The notes under the pieces are model-generated. The model had not been told where the DNA came from. It saw nothing but the letters and a program-made list of their open reading frames with translations, and did no database searches. A stretch of DNA of 64,000 nucleotides from Ianthella basta (Eukaryota; Porifera; Demospongiae; Verongiida; Ianthellidae): the NCBI GenBank assembly GCA_964019415.1, contig OZ025868.1:9981143-10045142 (forward strand), written 5' to 3'. Every line of letters begins with the position of its first letter. Position 1 is the stretch's first letter. Shown piece by piece: positions 12,201-21,305 of the stretch. A program made the translations under genes and the position numbers.

Positions 12201-15200
12201 TATTGCTTATGTGACACTTCCCTATAATGTTATGCTGACAGGGTATACTCTGGAATGGCCCTGCAGAAGTTGGTTCCATTTTACATATTCCTTTCTAAGG
12301 AGTTGGTTTTCTAAAATGAAGGAAGCTCATTTGAGACCCTGTAGCTGTGGAGAGTTTTAACTTCTTTACAAGAGTTACTTCACAAGTTCAAATTCCCCTG
12401 TGAGAGGATGCAATATGAGCACACAATACCACCTAGAAATTGAAAGTAGGGAGTGCAACATGAGGACCTGAGGTCTACACTATATGTGTCAGAATAATAG
12501 AAAGATGCCAGAAAGAGGATGCCAGAGCCCAAATGAGGAATGCCCAGGGGTCCCTCTGGAAGTCTGAGGATCACTCAATCTCTCCCTAACAGAGATTTCA
12601 CAGGAAAGTGTCAGTATGATATTGCAAGCATTGAACAGCAGCACTAATGACACACAGGCAATTCAGTTCCACTGTCCCATCACGTCACACTCCTGTTTAG
12701 GACAACTGCACCTCTGCCACACAGACCAGTTCATCTGTATTGAAACCCAGATGTATGTGGGTTTCTGCATTCGCATCTAATTCCAGATTTGAATCCAGTT
12801 TGTAGACCTGCTTGTGAGGTGGTTTAAAATGGCATTCACTGGTAAATGTTGGGTTTGATTGCATTTTATGACAAGGGAAGCAGTTCTTGTCCTCACCCTG
12901 ATGTAAGGTCCATCCAATTAACAGGCATGAATATAGCTGCAGTTAAAGCACAATTCTAGGTTGGTTATCTTCTCTTTGCTGATTCCTTTGCCAAGCACAG
13001 CCATCAAAGGGAGCAACAATCCGACACAGCCAGCTGCATAGGCAAATTCTTCAATAAAGCGGAATACATCACCATACTCGCTTCCTTGGGTGGTCATATA
13101 CAACCAAATTTAGATTTGCATTTAAATGGGGTTATAATCCACTGAAGTATTCTGTGTGAAAGGGTTGCTAGAGAGACAAACTAGCAACATGACCAGAAGA
13201 CCCACCTATTAGATGAATTTCTCCAGAGTTGTTCCAGTGCTTGATCTCAGCTTACACAACCTTTGACTGCACTTCACACTTCTGGAAGTTGCCACCATCA
13301 TGCATTGGACACTTCCATTGTTGTGCCATATGACACCTCTCACAAAGGTTATCTATCAAAACATTTATGGATGTGAACTAAGTCATGACTCAAGATGAAC
13401 AGGCAAGGAAGGGAAGAATTAGCCACCAACTGGTATCAAACCCTGGACCTACGCTCCTACACTGCAACACTGAGCCACACAAGCCAACCAACATGGTAGT
13501 TACCATTCACCCTCCTAGTTAGTAACAATGGAACAGGTGAGCTGCTCACTGCCACTCATTGGTGCGGGTGAGCTGCTCACTGCCATTTATTGGAACTCAC
13601 AAACAACAGGCCAGAACAGAACAAGTCATTCCTTTACCTCAATTCATTGATTACACTAGTTCATAGTTGCAGTATGTGACACAGATAACTTACCTATTTC
13701 TGCAGTCAGTCAGTGTAGGTATTATGTTGAAATCTGCTGATGCCCGTGCAGCAGTGGGCAGGCATCAGCAAGGTAATGGGTGGTATCATTGGGGCAATGG
13801 ACAGACATCAACACGGCAATGGGCAGATTGTTCATTTAATTGAAAGCAGATGCAAAGTCCTGTGTTCACGAAATACATACAGCCCACTTGCCAACCATAT
13901 GTACTTTCATGGATGGCTGTCAATCTATTTATGACATGATGTGTGGCCATGATCTTTAGGTGACTGTAATAGAACGTCAGGATGTCGGAAACTCCACCAC
14001 ATGAAGGGACCACACTTAATTCACACAGCAATAATTAGACCCAACACTGTGGCCAAGCAGCAAGGAGATACAACTCACTGCCAACACAAAATAGTCGTCT
14101 ACAACCAAGGGTAACAAACTCAAAAGACAGCTGCAGTGGTTACATCTCATGCAGAAATCAATCATACAAAAAGTCCATAACTAACAGCCAATGTGGTACT
14201 TCAACATTCATTTATGCCCTGATATGAATGTACAAATAGAATTAAGTGCTTGTTGTTTGAAGGTATAGCTGACAGCCATCTTTATTCTTATAGGGTCACA
14301 TTCATATGATCAATCTGTGGAAGATGTGTGCTGGTACTTTCCAAAAGGATTGTGCTGCAAGCCATCTCAAGTACTATTTATGCCTGACAACTACAAGGTA
14401 GGTTCACCTGCATGGAAACTATGGTGTGGCTGGAAGGTGTAGATAAGTATTACATTGTTCTCGTACCGCCTTGTCCGCGATGATCAAAAGGATGTATTTG
14501 TTATATATTGTACCATAAATATTCTAAAAGAACTTTTTCTGCATTTCAAATCTTACCTTTTGAAATTTAGGAGGCATTCTCTTGAAGTAACCAAACCATT
14601 GCAATCACTTCTGGCGTAACTGTACTCCTACAGGTAGCTTTCCTGTTTCTTCCAAGGAGTCAGCGTTTCTCTTTCTGTCCTATAGTATCACCCAAGCAAT
14701 GTCCTGTAAACATTTCATCTGGGAGGTATCCCGTTTTCTCAGATCCTGTTGTGTCACTGCCCATGTCTCCATTCCATTGAGTAGCACAGTTGTCACCATT
14801 ACTGGGAAAGCATGTACCTTGTTCTTCTTGCTGACACTTCTATTTCATAAAATAGTCCTTCCACTTCTGGTTCACTCTGGAGGCTTTCTCCAATCTGATC
14901 GCCACATCTCTGTCTACTTTGGCTTTCTTTCCCCCTACACTTCCAAGATAGGAAAGACTCTACACCAGTGGACGCCCCTAAGGGGACCATTGGGTGATCC
15001 TCATCATCCTCTGCTACGTACTATCATGGTTTCGTGGAAGTTATTAGGCATGCTGGGTAGGTAATAGCTTGATTCTTCTTTGGACAATCGAGCACACCAT
15101 GAACACTTGTCAAATTCAATGCAACGTTTCACCCATCACGGGCTTCGTCAGGCATACAAAACTGAGAATAAAAGAAAAGGTGACAACTTTTATACATACA

Positions 15201-18200
15201 CAATGAGCAATGATTGGTCAGTTTTTTTGTTTGCTGTATTCTGACCAATCAGATGAACAAAAATGTTTAATCCTCTATAGGCCTAATTAGGGAGTTCCAC
15301 ACTGGACTCAGGGGGAACCCCAAGTCCATGTTGCAGGTCTTTTTCTTCCTGATGTGCACACTCTCCTTGATCCTTCTCTCTCTCCATCTACTGGCTCTGT
15401 CCACCACTGTCGCCGCATCCCAATCCATACTGTGGCTTGTCCTCATGCAGTGGACTGCATTAGCATTCCTTACATCTCCTTCTCTCACCGCTCTCTTGTG
15501 CTCAGTGATCCTTGTCTTAAGGGTTTAGGGTAAAGATTGGGATGCGGCGCCAGTGGTGGACAGAGGTGGACAGAGCCAGTAGATGGAGAGAGAGAAGGAT
15601 CAAGGAGAGTGTGCACATCAGGAAGAAAAAGACCTGCAACATGGACTTGGGGTTCCCCCTGAGTCCAGTGTGGAACTCCCTAATTAGGCCTATAGAGGAT
15701 TAAACATTTTTGTCCATCTGATTGGTCAGAATACAGTAAACAACAAAAAAAACTGACCAATCATTGCTCATTGTGTATGTATAAAAGTTGTCACCTTTTC
15801 TTTTATTCTCAGTGTTGTATGCCTGACGAAGCCCGTGATGGGCGAAATGTTGCATTGAATTTGACAAGTGTTCATGGTGTGCTCGATTGTCCAAAGAAGA
15901 ATCAAGCTAGTACTATCATGGTCTTTGTCTTGGTAGCATTGATTGTCATGCCCCATCGTGCACACGCTTTGTCTAGTGCATTTACCATGACTTGCAGCTC
16001 GCTTGTAGATTCTGCAACTAGGTTAAGGTCATCGGCATACTGATGTTCTTGATGTCTGTTTTATATGGTGTATTCTCCCTGTGTGTCAGTAATAGTCCCT
16101 TTGCAGCAGTGTACTCAAATCCCCATTTCCAGGAGTCATCTCCAGGGTCTCTCTGAGGATCTTGTTAATTAAGCAGTTAGTTAAAGAGGAGTGAAGAGAG
16201 GGCACAGCCCTGTCTTACTCCACTGTAAACCTTGAATTTCTCAGAAGCTGTCCTTCGGTGCTGCTGACCTGGTACCACGTGTTGGTATGCATTCCATCAA
16301 TGGTGTTGATGAGGTGACTAGGTACATTGTAGTCCATCAGGACAACGATGACTGCATCTCGATTCACTGAGTCCTAGCGCCTTTGTAAGGTGTACAAAAC
16401 ACAGCCGTGCAGGTGTACTCAGCTGCTCTTTCTATGATCTGCTTTGTCACCCATAATCTGTTCACTAGTTCCTCGACCCTTCCAGAATCCACACTGTGAC
16501 TCAAGAAGCTGTGGCTCTATTGTGGCTTGTAGTCTGCCAAGGAGGATCAGAGATAGTACCTTCCCTGGAACGCTCAGCAGAGCAATGCCGCAATACTTAT
16601 CACAGGCTTTCCTGTCCTTCTTACGAAGTGGAATCTGGATGATGTTTTTTCCATTCTTGAAGAACTTGTTTCATCCTCCACACTTCTCTCAGTAACTCCT
16701 ACACCCAGTCAACCATTGCTTGCCCTTCATTCTTCACCAATTCTGCAACTGTCATCACTTCCCACTGCCTTGCCATCCTTCAGCTTGCTAACTGCCATTT
16801 CCACTTCCTCTCTGGTTACTTTTGTTGTGTCAGTTATTGGCCGGTCCTCCACACCTTTGATCACATCCTATGCTACAGTGCTGGGTACATTCAGCACTCC
16901 CTCGAAATGTCTTTTCCAGTGTGACAGTCTCTCTTCACCGGTCTTGATTGGTTGTCCACTCTCATCTAAGATAGTGGATGTTGGCTTGACTGTGCTGACT
17001 TTATGGTCTCTCAGTTTCCTAAAGAATTCTCCTTGTCAGTGGCACTATAGACTGTCTTCCATTTCTTCCATCACTGCATTCAGCCATACTTCTCTGTCCT
17101 TTTTTGCTGCTTTCCTTACCTTACTGGCTTGCAAAGACTCTGGTTTCCTGCTGTCTCTCCACATCCATTCTGCATCTTGCCAGTTTAAAATTAAGGGGAT
17201 TTAGGAATGACCAGCAGAAACAGCATAGAAACAAGCAACAGTAACTCAGTACTGTGGTGAACCACTTTCTGTGAAATTTACTCAGCCTTCATATTTCCTT
17301 GTAGCTACATGGAACTACATAATTTGCTAATCATACACTTTTGAGTCCGTGTAGCTACAAGGAATTTAGGAATGCCAAGTGAACTCCACAGAAATGTGGT
17401 TCATCATAGTGCTGAGTTACTATTGCTTGTTTCTATGCTTTTCCTGCTGGCCATTCCTGAATCCCTATTCTGTAGAAAAATTTTTATTTTATTACGCTAG
17501 AGTAACTGTGACTTGCTCTGCATAGATTCATGATGTATATTGCAACTTGCACTTTATGAATGGGGTATGTGTCAGCTTAAGAATTAATTTGATGTAGATG
17601 TTGTCCTTTGGACAGTGAAAATATACAAAGTAACAATATAAATACTATATGTTTCCTAAGGCATTAGAAGGCCTTTATGAATGGCCAGCCAAAAAGTGCA
17701 GGAAAATGTAGTGGTGACTCCGCTCCTTGATACATCACATTTCTGTGGAATTCACTAATTTTCTTATTCAACTTCCCTGCACATGGACCTAGCTAGCCAA
17801 TCGTACATGTTTGTGTCCATGTACATTGCTGCATGTACTCACCTGAGTCCAGATTTAATGAAGGAACACCTGATGTAGCTCCAGCACTTTTTTATTTCTC
17901 TGGCTGTGGTTGAGATTAATGTATTTTGGGTGATGTCCAATGATTGTATGGAAATATGTCAATTGTGTGCTACTAGACAAGTGGCAAATGAATGTGATTC
18001 ACCCAGCATCATCCTTGAGTTCTGTAGTACCTCAATTTCTTCATCTTACAGTCAATATGCCCATGCAAGGATGAGTCTATTCATGTTCCTGCTGAAAAGG
18101 AATGTCATTCTCTCATGGAGACCACATGTGTTTTCTTTAAGTACAATGAAGAAGAGGTCTCTTCACTTCTTGATGCTATGGAGGCATTGCACTCCCTCAA

Positions 18201-21200
18201 CTTTCAGTTACTTGATGCAAAGCTGCTTGTGTTTTCTGAAGCAAAGGCTGCTGCTGCTCAGGAAATTCTCCATCACAGTGTGAGTCACTACCTCTAGTTT
18301 GTACAAATATATACTATAATGGTGCACTTACAGTCAGTCCATTTTTCTGCAAATTGGCAATGAACCATGTGTAGAGGCTATTACATAGTATGCTTTGCTT
18401 ATGGAATGTTTGCATTGCCTTATTCTTCTTTTTTGCAGATAAAAGGCACACATCTGGTCTTTGTTATCCAACATCTTAATGCAGCTACTTGCTTTTCGTC
18501 TATCTTAAAAAGGTACATATGATCACAAAATTAATGTTGTTTCCTAATTCATTTATGGGTACCACTTGTGTTTGCTGTATCAATTCAAGATTGATAGCCA
18601 GTAACTAGCTGGTGACACACAGGTGATTTGTTTGGCTATGCAAATAGGAATCTGCAAGCTAATTAGTCCTTTTCGCAATCACGAATAGAAGGGGTTAGAC
18701 TCCAAGGATGCCAGCTAAGTTAACTGGGCAGCATGAAGCGGAGCTACAGTGGGAGATAGTAATAGGGAACAAGTCATCGTGATGCTTTTTGCAAGACCAT
18801 ACTAACCTCCATGGTTGACATTCCCGAATGTTCATTCTATCACCACCTCTATGTGGCTGTCTTCTCAACTTCGCTGCTGTGATTATTGAAAAACACTTTC
18901 CTGCAGTTGCCTGCCTAGTTACTCACCCTTCTTGAAGTTGTGCAGAGTTGGGGAGGTGGCATCATGGTATCTTTTATGATACAAGATACTTTAACCCATA
19001 ATTTGTAAATTTGAAAACTTGCATGATGCACCCAGTTGCAAAATCAAACAGGCAACACATGGAAAATGTTCCACCATGTGTTTTGGCAGATTTCATGCAA
19101 TGATTTCCTTTGCTGTACAGTGCAGAAGAGGAGTGTGATGTCTTACTTTGCCATCAAGGATGGTTCAAGTCTCTCTTAATTCTATTCCAGACTCTGAGCA
19201 TTGGCTGTGACTGCCAGTAAGCAGGGCAGTCAGCAAGGACTGTTAACTCTCATACCTGCTAAGTGCTTTCTCTGGCCTAAGCAGCCAAAGAAACAAAGGA
19301 GGTGTTTGGCACTGTAGATAGACATGACTGAAACTCCATCCTGCACTTTCTGAAACCTCTTCGTGCGAACATGAACTGAAGTTCCTCTAGAATAATGATG
19401 CTAAGTAGCATTTGACTGCCGACCACGAGGTGTCTATAGGATTTAGATCATGAAGCACCATGCTGAGTAGTTTCCCCACAGACAACAATTTGTCGACATT
19501 TATGTACTTTGGATCCGTACTGATTAGCGACTTACCTGGTCTTCTAGACTACTTACACTATCTAGAACACTGCTTTTTCAGTTAGAATGGCCTCAGGAAT
19601 GCCTGGTTACTCCTGCATCAACAAAAGAGTTCGGCTTGGACTGCCTAAACTCTCTGGTGATTCTGACTGTACTTCGCCAGTAGAGCATTTTGTTGACAAA
19701 GTCTATATGTTGCTTGAACACTCAACCATCGCAGGATGGTTATACCATAAAAACGTAGAAATTTCTTGGATGATAATTTTCACGGAAGAGCCATTTGTGT
19801 GTACAAATGTGGTATCCGCATGAATCTCTTACACATTGTGTGTTCCATTAAATATTTCTACTGGAATCATTCAATACGTGGTAAGTGGTCATGGCTGTGC
19901 TTCATGGCAGTATTGTAGATGCTCCAGTGGAGCATTGGGTAACAGTGCCAAGTCAAGACACGACCACACATGGCCAAGGCAAGAGGAGGCACAACCACCT
20001 GTGCATCAAAGCGCATGTAACTGCCCTCTTCTTTGACAATTGTGTAACTGCTGCCACTTATATCTGCTTGTAGGCTTTCCCCAATAGCTTGCCTCAGTCC
20101 CTTGGAGTCTGGCTGGAGTAATGCACAATGAATTTAGTTCACATCTTGCGGACTATATTTTATGGTGTAACAGTGCCCAGTAATACAGCAAAATTTTTCT
20201 ATTGTGAAAATATTGCATTTACTGTTCATGGAACAGGAAATATAGCCACTGCTTTGCACCTTTTCTATATTTTCTGTCTGTTTGTGCTTGTATCTTTTAA
20301 CGTATCAATTGATGTAGTACGTTCATTGCTGTACAAGAAAATGTAACTAGACTTGAGGAAGAACTGTGACGCCTTCAAAGATGACATACTCACTGACCAT
20401 CTACGAAAAATTATCAAGAGGCATTGGAGACAACTCGGTGGTAGGATAATTATTGTGCAGAACAAGGTAGTAATATATTTTACTGAAAAGTTCAAAAAAC
20501 ACCAATCGTTTTAAAGAATATACAGAAAACATCTTACACTTTCTCTGTCTGGACCTCAGCAAGACCTTCGTTACACCAACTATGGATCCAATTCTCGGAT
20601 CTATTCAGTCTGCAAGCAACAACAATGAAGACATCATGCATATTGCTACCACACTACTATCAAACACCAGACTCAGTGTACCAGTCAAAGACTTAATGGG
20701 CAGGCATTTCAAGTGTGTCCCACAAGGGGATAGTTTCAGCCCAGTGCCCTTCACTACACCTTTGAGAAAGTCCTTCCACAAACACAGTCAAAGGTTCCAA
20801 CAACAACATCAGCTGATGTTCAACAAGGATTCCTTATGGCATTCTGCGCCTTCCTTCAACAGCAAGCCTTTGATTACATCTTCTATTTTGTGTTTTTTGT
20901 TGTGGTTGGTTTGTTGCCACTATTGTGTGGCTACTGTATTGCTTGCTACTTTTGCTAAGGCAGCAGTTATACTTTGCCGGAAATGACAGCAACAGCAATG
21001 GTACTGTCATGTTTTGTCAGTCACAATGCATATTATGTACTGTCACCATTGCCATTAGCCTACTATGCCAGAAATATGCACAGATTCTATAATGCTACTG
21101 TTGTCACAAAAAAATTATTTGCTTATTATATGTACAGTGAAAGCAGTTCCAGGTCAGCCTTGGCGAACTGTATAGCACCTTTGTCAGTGGCAGAGGTAAG

Positions 21201-21286
21201 TGTACATTATACTCAGTATTTACAGTTGAGTAATTAGTTGCTTCTTTCTACATTTGCTTCTTTCTCCATTTCAGTCAGCATTGTAG
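219..21286 (+). CDS. Tandem NDK-like domain protein, 7 coding exons, 5' end missing
   Basis: The exons are 219-3222, 9376-9478, 14294-14397, 18052-18279, 18439-18512, 21138-21195 and 21275-21286. Every junction is GT-AG, and the phases agree at all six joins (0, 1, 0, 0, 2, 0), which is strong evidence that this is one gene. The product is about 1,190 residues plus whatever lies upstream. After a Ser/Lys-rich disordered start come about five modules resembling nucleoside diphosphate kinase. The clearest signatures are VVGPDDPALAAVTDPLSISA followed by TYG (about 1750-1815), WFGG (about 1882), and an ending DVCWYFP in exon 3. The catalytic NxxHGSDS motif is not kept: the histidine position reads Ala in the first module and Tyr in the fourth. 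The protein is therefore probably a non-catalytic scaffold. NDK-like modules are frequent in ciliary proteins, so an axonemal or dynein-assembly role (for example a DNAAF8-like protein) is a guess to test, not a call. Confidence 0.8.
3475..4322. repeat. Dispersed repeat with ~130 bp imperfect inverted ends
   Basis: The left end (3475-3603) and the reverse complement of the right end (4190-4322) share blocks such as CACTTGACCCACTC versus CACTAGACCCACTC and AGAGGGTCTAAGAAAG versus AGAGGGTCTAGGAAAG. No transposase is encoded. It is probably a non-autonomous DNA transposon, but the boundaries are soft and no target duplication was recognised. Confidence 0.45.
5179..5440 (-). mobile_element. Helitron-like 3' end fragment
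   Basis: Read on the minus strand it ends with a hairpin (GTCCGAAGGGTGGGC), then ATTCAGCTAG and T. That is the CTRR-type terminus of Helitrons. About 260 bp is related to the element at 35540-36090, sharing the tract ending TATAGCAGCCAGCCTCC and CAAACTGGCAAG-like sequence. It is non-coding. Confidence 0.55.
6972..7000. repeat. GATA microsatellite
   Basis: About seven tandem copies of the tetranucleotide GATA are directly visible. Confidence 0.9.
7160..7380 (+). pseudogene. Non-LTR retrotransposon C-terminal fragment
   Basis: One frame contains GKRPRGRPRKR, a very common ending of non-LTR reverse-transcriptase polyproteins, preceded by a basic stretch. The frame changes along the stretch and no catalytic core is present, so it is a dead tail fragment. 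Confidence 0.45.
7640..8210 (-). pseudogene. Tc1/mariner transposase remnant
   Basis: On the minus strand, TCTIHVWADISKKDNLGLRN (about 7985-8050) matches the Tc1 transposase motif around VWGGIS. Further along, the frame with PPESPDCNLIENLWHEMK (about 7770-7830) matches the Tc1 PxSPDLNPIENxWxxxK segment near the last catalytic acidic residue. Frameshifts and stops separate the pieces, so the gene is inactive. Terminal repeats were not identified. Confidence 0.65.
8555..8715 (-). mobile_element. tRNA-derived SINE
   Basis: Reading the minus strand, TTGGTTGGCTTTGGGATGC resembles a pol III box A, and GGGTTCGACTGCC about 45 bases on resembles a box B. A non-tRNA body follows, with CCAACATTT and AGTCATGACTTTCATTAGAC. 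The same body recurs at 8985-9035 on the plus strand. The internal promoter boxes and shared body identify a SINE rather than a functional tRNA. Confidence 0.6.
8918..9060 (+). repeat. Inverted-end repeat carrying SINE body
   Basis: The ends are inverted: TTTTACGTAAGAT at about 8919 and ATCTTACGTAAAAT at about 9045, with GTTGTAACCGTGTTG and CAACATGGTTACAAC inside them. The middle carries the SINE body (CCAACATTTCGTCC, GAGTCATGGCTTTAATTAGA) in the opposite orientation to the copy at 8555-8715. It is either a foldback element or two SINE pieces in inverted order. Confidence 0.5.
9376..9478 (+). CDS. Exon 2 of the NDK-like gene
   Basis: This exon follows a polypyrimidine acceptor (tattcttcctcctacaag) and precedes a consensus donor GTAAGT. 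It enters in phase 0, matching exon 1, and leaves one base over. It encodes YFIVAVQRRNAVWYLEQELK and a further 14 residues. The YFIVAVQRRNAV segment is the strand-helix element that in NDK carries the lxGxNAV motif, so it completes module D begun in exon 1. Confidence 0.8.
9775..10110 (+). pseudogene. Non-LTR reverse transcriptase fragment
   Basis: A frame reads ISRKAKVTVFEAMVIPTLTY, one stop, then EMSVLRKTVGVTRMDHVRNE. This is the conserved region downstream of the RT catalytic core in many non-LTR elements, where the usual text is KxxVYxAxVxPxLLYG and LRxIxGVxxxDxxRN. It is broken by stops and lacks the YADD region. Confidence 0.6.
10740..11190. mobile_element. Foldback DNA element (MITE-like)
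   Basis: The left end carries TACATATGTGATCGGATTTG and then ACAAAAGGTCCCAC. The right end is its reverse complement with a few changes (ACAAAAGGGCCCACTGG). The terminal repeats are about 45-50 bp and the total is about 450 bp with no coding. It is a typical non-autonomous cut-and-paste element, and its superfamily is not determined. Confidence 0.55.
13380..13560 (-). mobile_element. tRNA-derived SINE, second family member
   Basis: The minus strand shows GGCTTGTGTGGCTCAGTGTT (box A-like) and GGGTTTGATACC (box B-like) about 40 bases apart. It is followed by a body containing AGTCATGACTTA, as in the SINE at 8555-8715. GAGCTGCTCACTGCCA is repeated at about 13539-13585. Confidence 0.55.
13975..14135. 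repeat. Dispersed repeat, copy 1
   Basis: It matches 36236-36396 over about 160 bp. Shared blocks include CTCCACCACATG/CTCCGCCACACG, ACACTGTGGCCAA/ACACTGCGGCCAA and TACAACTCACTGCCAACAC. No coding or terminal structure was recognised. The second copy directly precedes a LINE, so this may be part of a retrotransposon 5' region. Confidence 0.5.
14294..14397 (+). CDS. Exon 3 of the NDK-like gene
   Basis: The acceptor is cttatag and the donor is aag/GTAGGT. With the one base left from exon 2 the first codon is TGG, and the frame is open throughout. The exon encodes SHSYDQSVEDVCWYFP and then KGLCCKPSQVLFMPDNYK. The first part aligns with the end of an NDK fold (the region after the catalytic histidine, ending in FFP), but tyrosine stands at the histidine position. 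It is surrounded by kilobases of repeat sequence, and the intact splice phase argues that it is functional. Confidence 0.8.
15127..15151 (-). ncRNA. Hammerhead-like ribozyme core, left arm
   Basis: On the minus strand CTGACGA is followed by a GCCC/GGGT stem with loop GTGAT and then GAAAC. These are the two conserved strands of the hammerhead catalytic core around helix II. Hammerhead motifs are known in Penelope-like pseudo-LTRs. I could not assign the cleavage triplet and helix I with certainty. Confidence 0.45.
15823..15847 (+). ncRNA. Hammerhead-like ribozyme core, right arm
   Basis: The plus strand has CTGACGA, a perfect GCCC/GGGC stem closing GTGAT, then GAAA followed by T rather than C. 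It is the mirror copy of the core at 15127-15151. The change of the base after GAAA may weaken helix III. Confidence 0.4.
17185..17485. mobile_element. Palindromic MITE, family A
   Basis: A ~300 bp near-palindrome begins GGGATTTAGGAATGACCAGC and ends GCTGGCCATTCCTGAATCCC. The inner arms read AAACAAGCAACAGTAACTCA and TGAGTTACTATTGCTTGTTT. Relatives lie at 17670-17860 (partial), 36090-36235 (half), 38012-38205 (partial) and 41114-41431 (complete). It is non-coding. Confidence 0.75.
17670..17860. repeat. Decayed partial copy of MITE family A
   Basis: AATGGCCAGCCAAAAAGTGC and CACATTTCTGTGGAATTCAC resemble the family A arms, and CATGGACCTAGCTAGCC resembles its centre. It is strongly diverged. Confidence 0.4.
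18052..18279 (+). CDS. Exon 4 of the NDK-like gene
   Basis: The acceptor is ttcatcttacag and the donor is GTGAGT. The exon is exactly 76 codons, phase 0 to 0. It encodes a short Cys-containing linker and then a fifth NDK-like half-module: a strand (TCVFFKYN), a helix (EEEVSSLLDAMEALHSLNFQ) and a second strand and helix (LLVFSEAKAAAAQEIL). Confidence 0.85.
18439..18512 (+). CDS. Exon 5 of the NDK-like gene
   Basis: A strong acceptor (cttcttttttgcag) precedes it and the donor is GTACAT. It encodes IKGTHLVFVIQHLNAATCFS and SILK, equivalent to the NDK strand and helix that carry the GxNAV motif. It ends in phase 2, which exon 6 satisfies. The 159-bp intron before it is the second shortest in the gene. 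Confidence 0.8.
18513..21137 (+). other. Intron 5 of the NDK-like gene
   Basis: Apart from an RT fragment at 20540-20870 I recognise nothing in this 2.6 kb. A 78-codon frame at 19587-19823 has no family I know and no splice context in phase with the gene. Confidence 0.6.
20540..20870 (+). pseudogene. Reverse transcriptase fragment
   Basis: The frame reads LLSNTRLSVPVKDLMGRHFK and CVPQGDSFSPVPFTTPL, matching RT block 4 (PQGDxLSPxLF) of non-LTR elements. After a frameshift, KVPTTTSADVQQGF continues the same family. There is no catalytic YADD segment in frame. Confidence 0.55.
21138..21195 (+). CDS. Exon 6 of the NDK-like gene
   Basis: The acceptor is tatatgtacag and the donor is gag/GTAAGT. 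Joined to the two bases carried from exon 5, it gives SESSSRSALANCIAPLSVAE with no stop and ends on a codon boundary. Confidence 0.7.
21275..21286 (+). CDS. Terminal coding exon of the NDK-like gene
   Basis: A good acceptor (tttctccatttcag) 79 bases after exon 6 is followed in phase by TCA GCA TTG TAG, giving a C-terminus of Ser-Ala-Leu-stop. The agreement of acceptor quality, phase and an immediate stop makes this the likely end of the coding region. A three-residue exon is too short to prove from coding content. Confidence 0.6.
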   Translation, partial: SAL

Positions 21287-21305
21287 TGCTGTCTGTTTAC
21301 AAATT

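Larger units (their letters stand above)
9479..14293 (+). other. Intron 2 of the NDK-like gene
   Basis: It contains a LINE fragment (9775-10110), a foldback element (10740-11190), a C-rich and CA tract (11626-11655), a SINE (13380-13560) and a dispersed repeat (13975-14135). A minus-strand frame at 12918-13103 encodes a 61-residue peptide with a hydrophobic stretch (AGCVGLLLPLMAVLGKG). I do not recognise it and cannot show that it is real. The rest, 11190-12880, has no assignable content. Confidence 0.65.
15019..15922. mobile_element. Penelope-like element inserted in the LINE
   Basis: Two arms (15066-15426 and 15535-15908) are near-perfect inverted copies around a ~108-bp centre. Both arms encode the end of a GIY-YIG-type endonuclease region: the minus frame reads MDWDAATVVDRASRWRERRI and then KESVHIRKKKTCNMDLG, while the plus copy keeps RRIKESVHIRKKKTCNMDLG. 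A 12-bp duplication TACTATCATGGT flanks the element (15019-15030 and 15911-15922), with 35 extra bases between the left duplication and the left arm. Inverted pseudo-LTR-like ends and such a short extension are known features of Penelope-like elements. The reverse transcriptase is absent. Confidence 0.75.
14560..17190 (-). pseudogene. Degenerate non-LTR retrotransposon reverse transcriptase
   Basis: The minus strand reads LSHWKRHFEGVLN (about 16920), KLKDGKAVGSD (about 16760), and then QYADDLNLVAESTSEL with the YADD catalytic motif near 16035. ALDKACARWGMTINATKTKT follows near 15940. Beyond the inserted element, MVPLGASTGVESFLSWKCRG corresponds to the following loop (usual text V-x-x-F-x-YLGS). 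Many stops and frameshifts show that it is dead. It belongs to the broad group with an apurinic-type endonuclease upstream, which is not visible here. Confidence 0.75.
14398..18051 (+). other. Intron 3 of the NDK-like gene
   Basis: It is almost wholly composed of a minus-strand LINE (14560-17190) interrupted by a Penelope-like element (15019-15922), followed by a palindromic MITE (17185-17485) and a decayed partial copy of the same MITE (17670-17860). No host exon is evident. Confidence 0.7.

Noticed and set aside
12918-13103. Possible membrane-protein exon on the minus strand
   Set aside because: A hydrophobic stretch is present, but there is no family match that I know of and no convincing splice partner. 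Noted only within the intron 2 entry.
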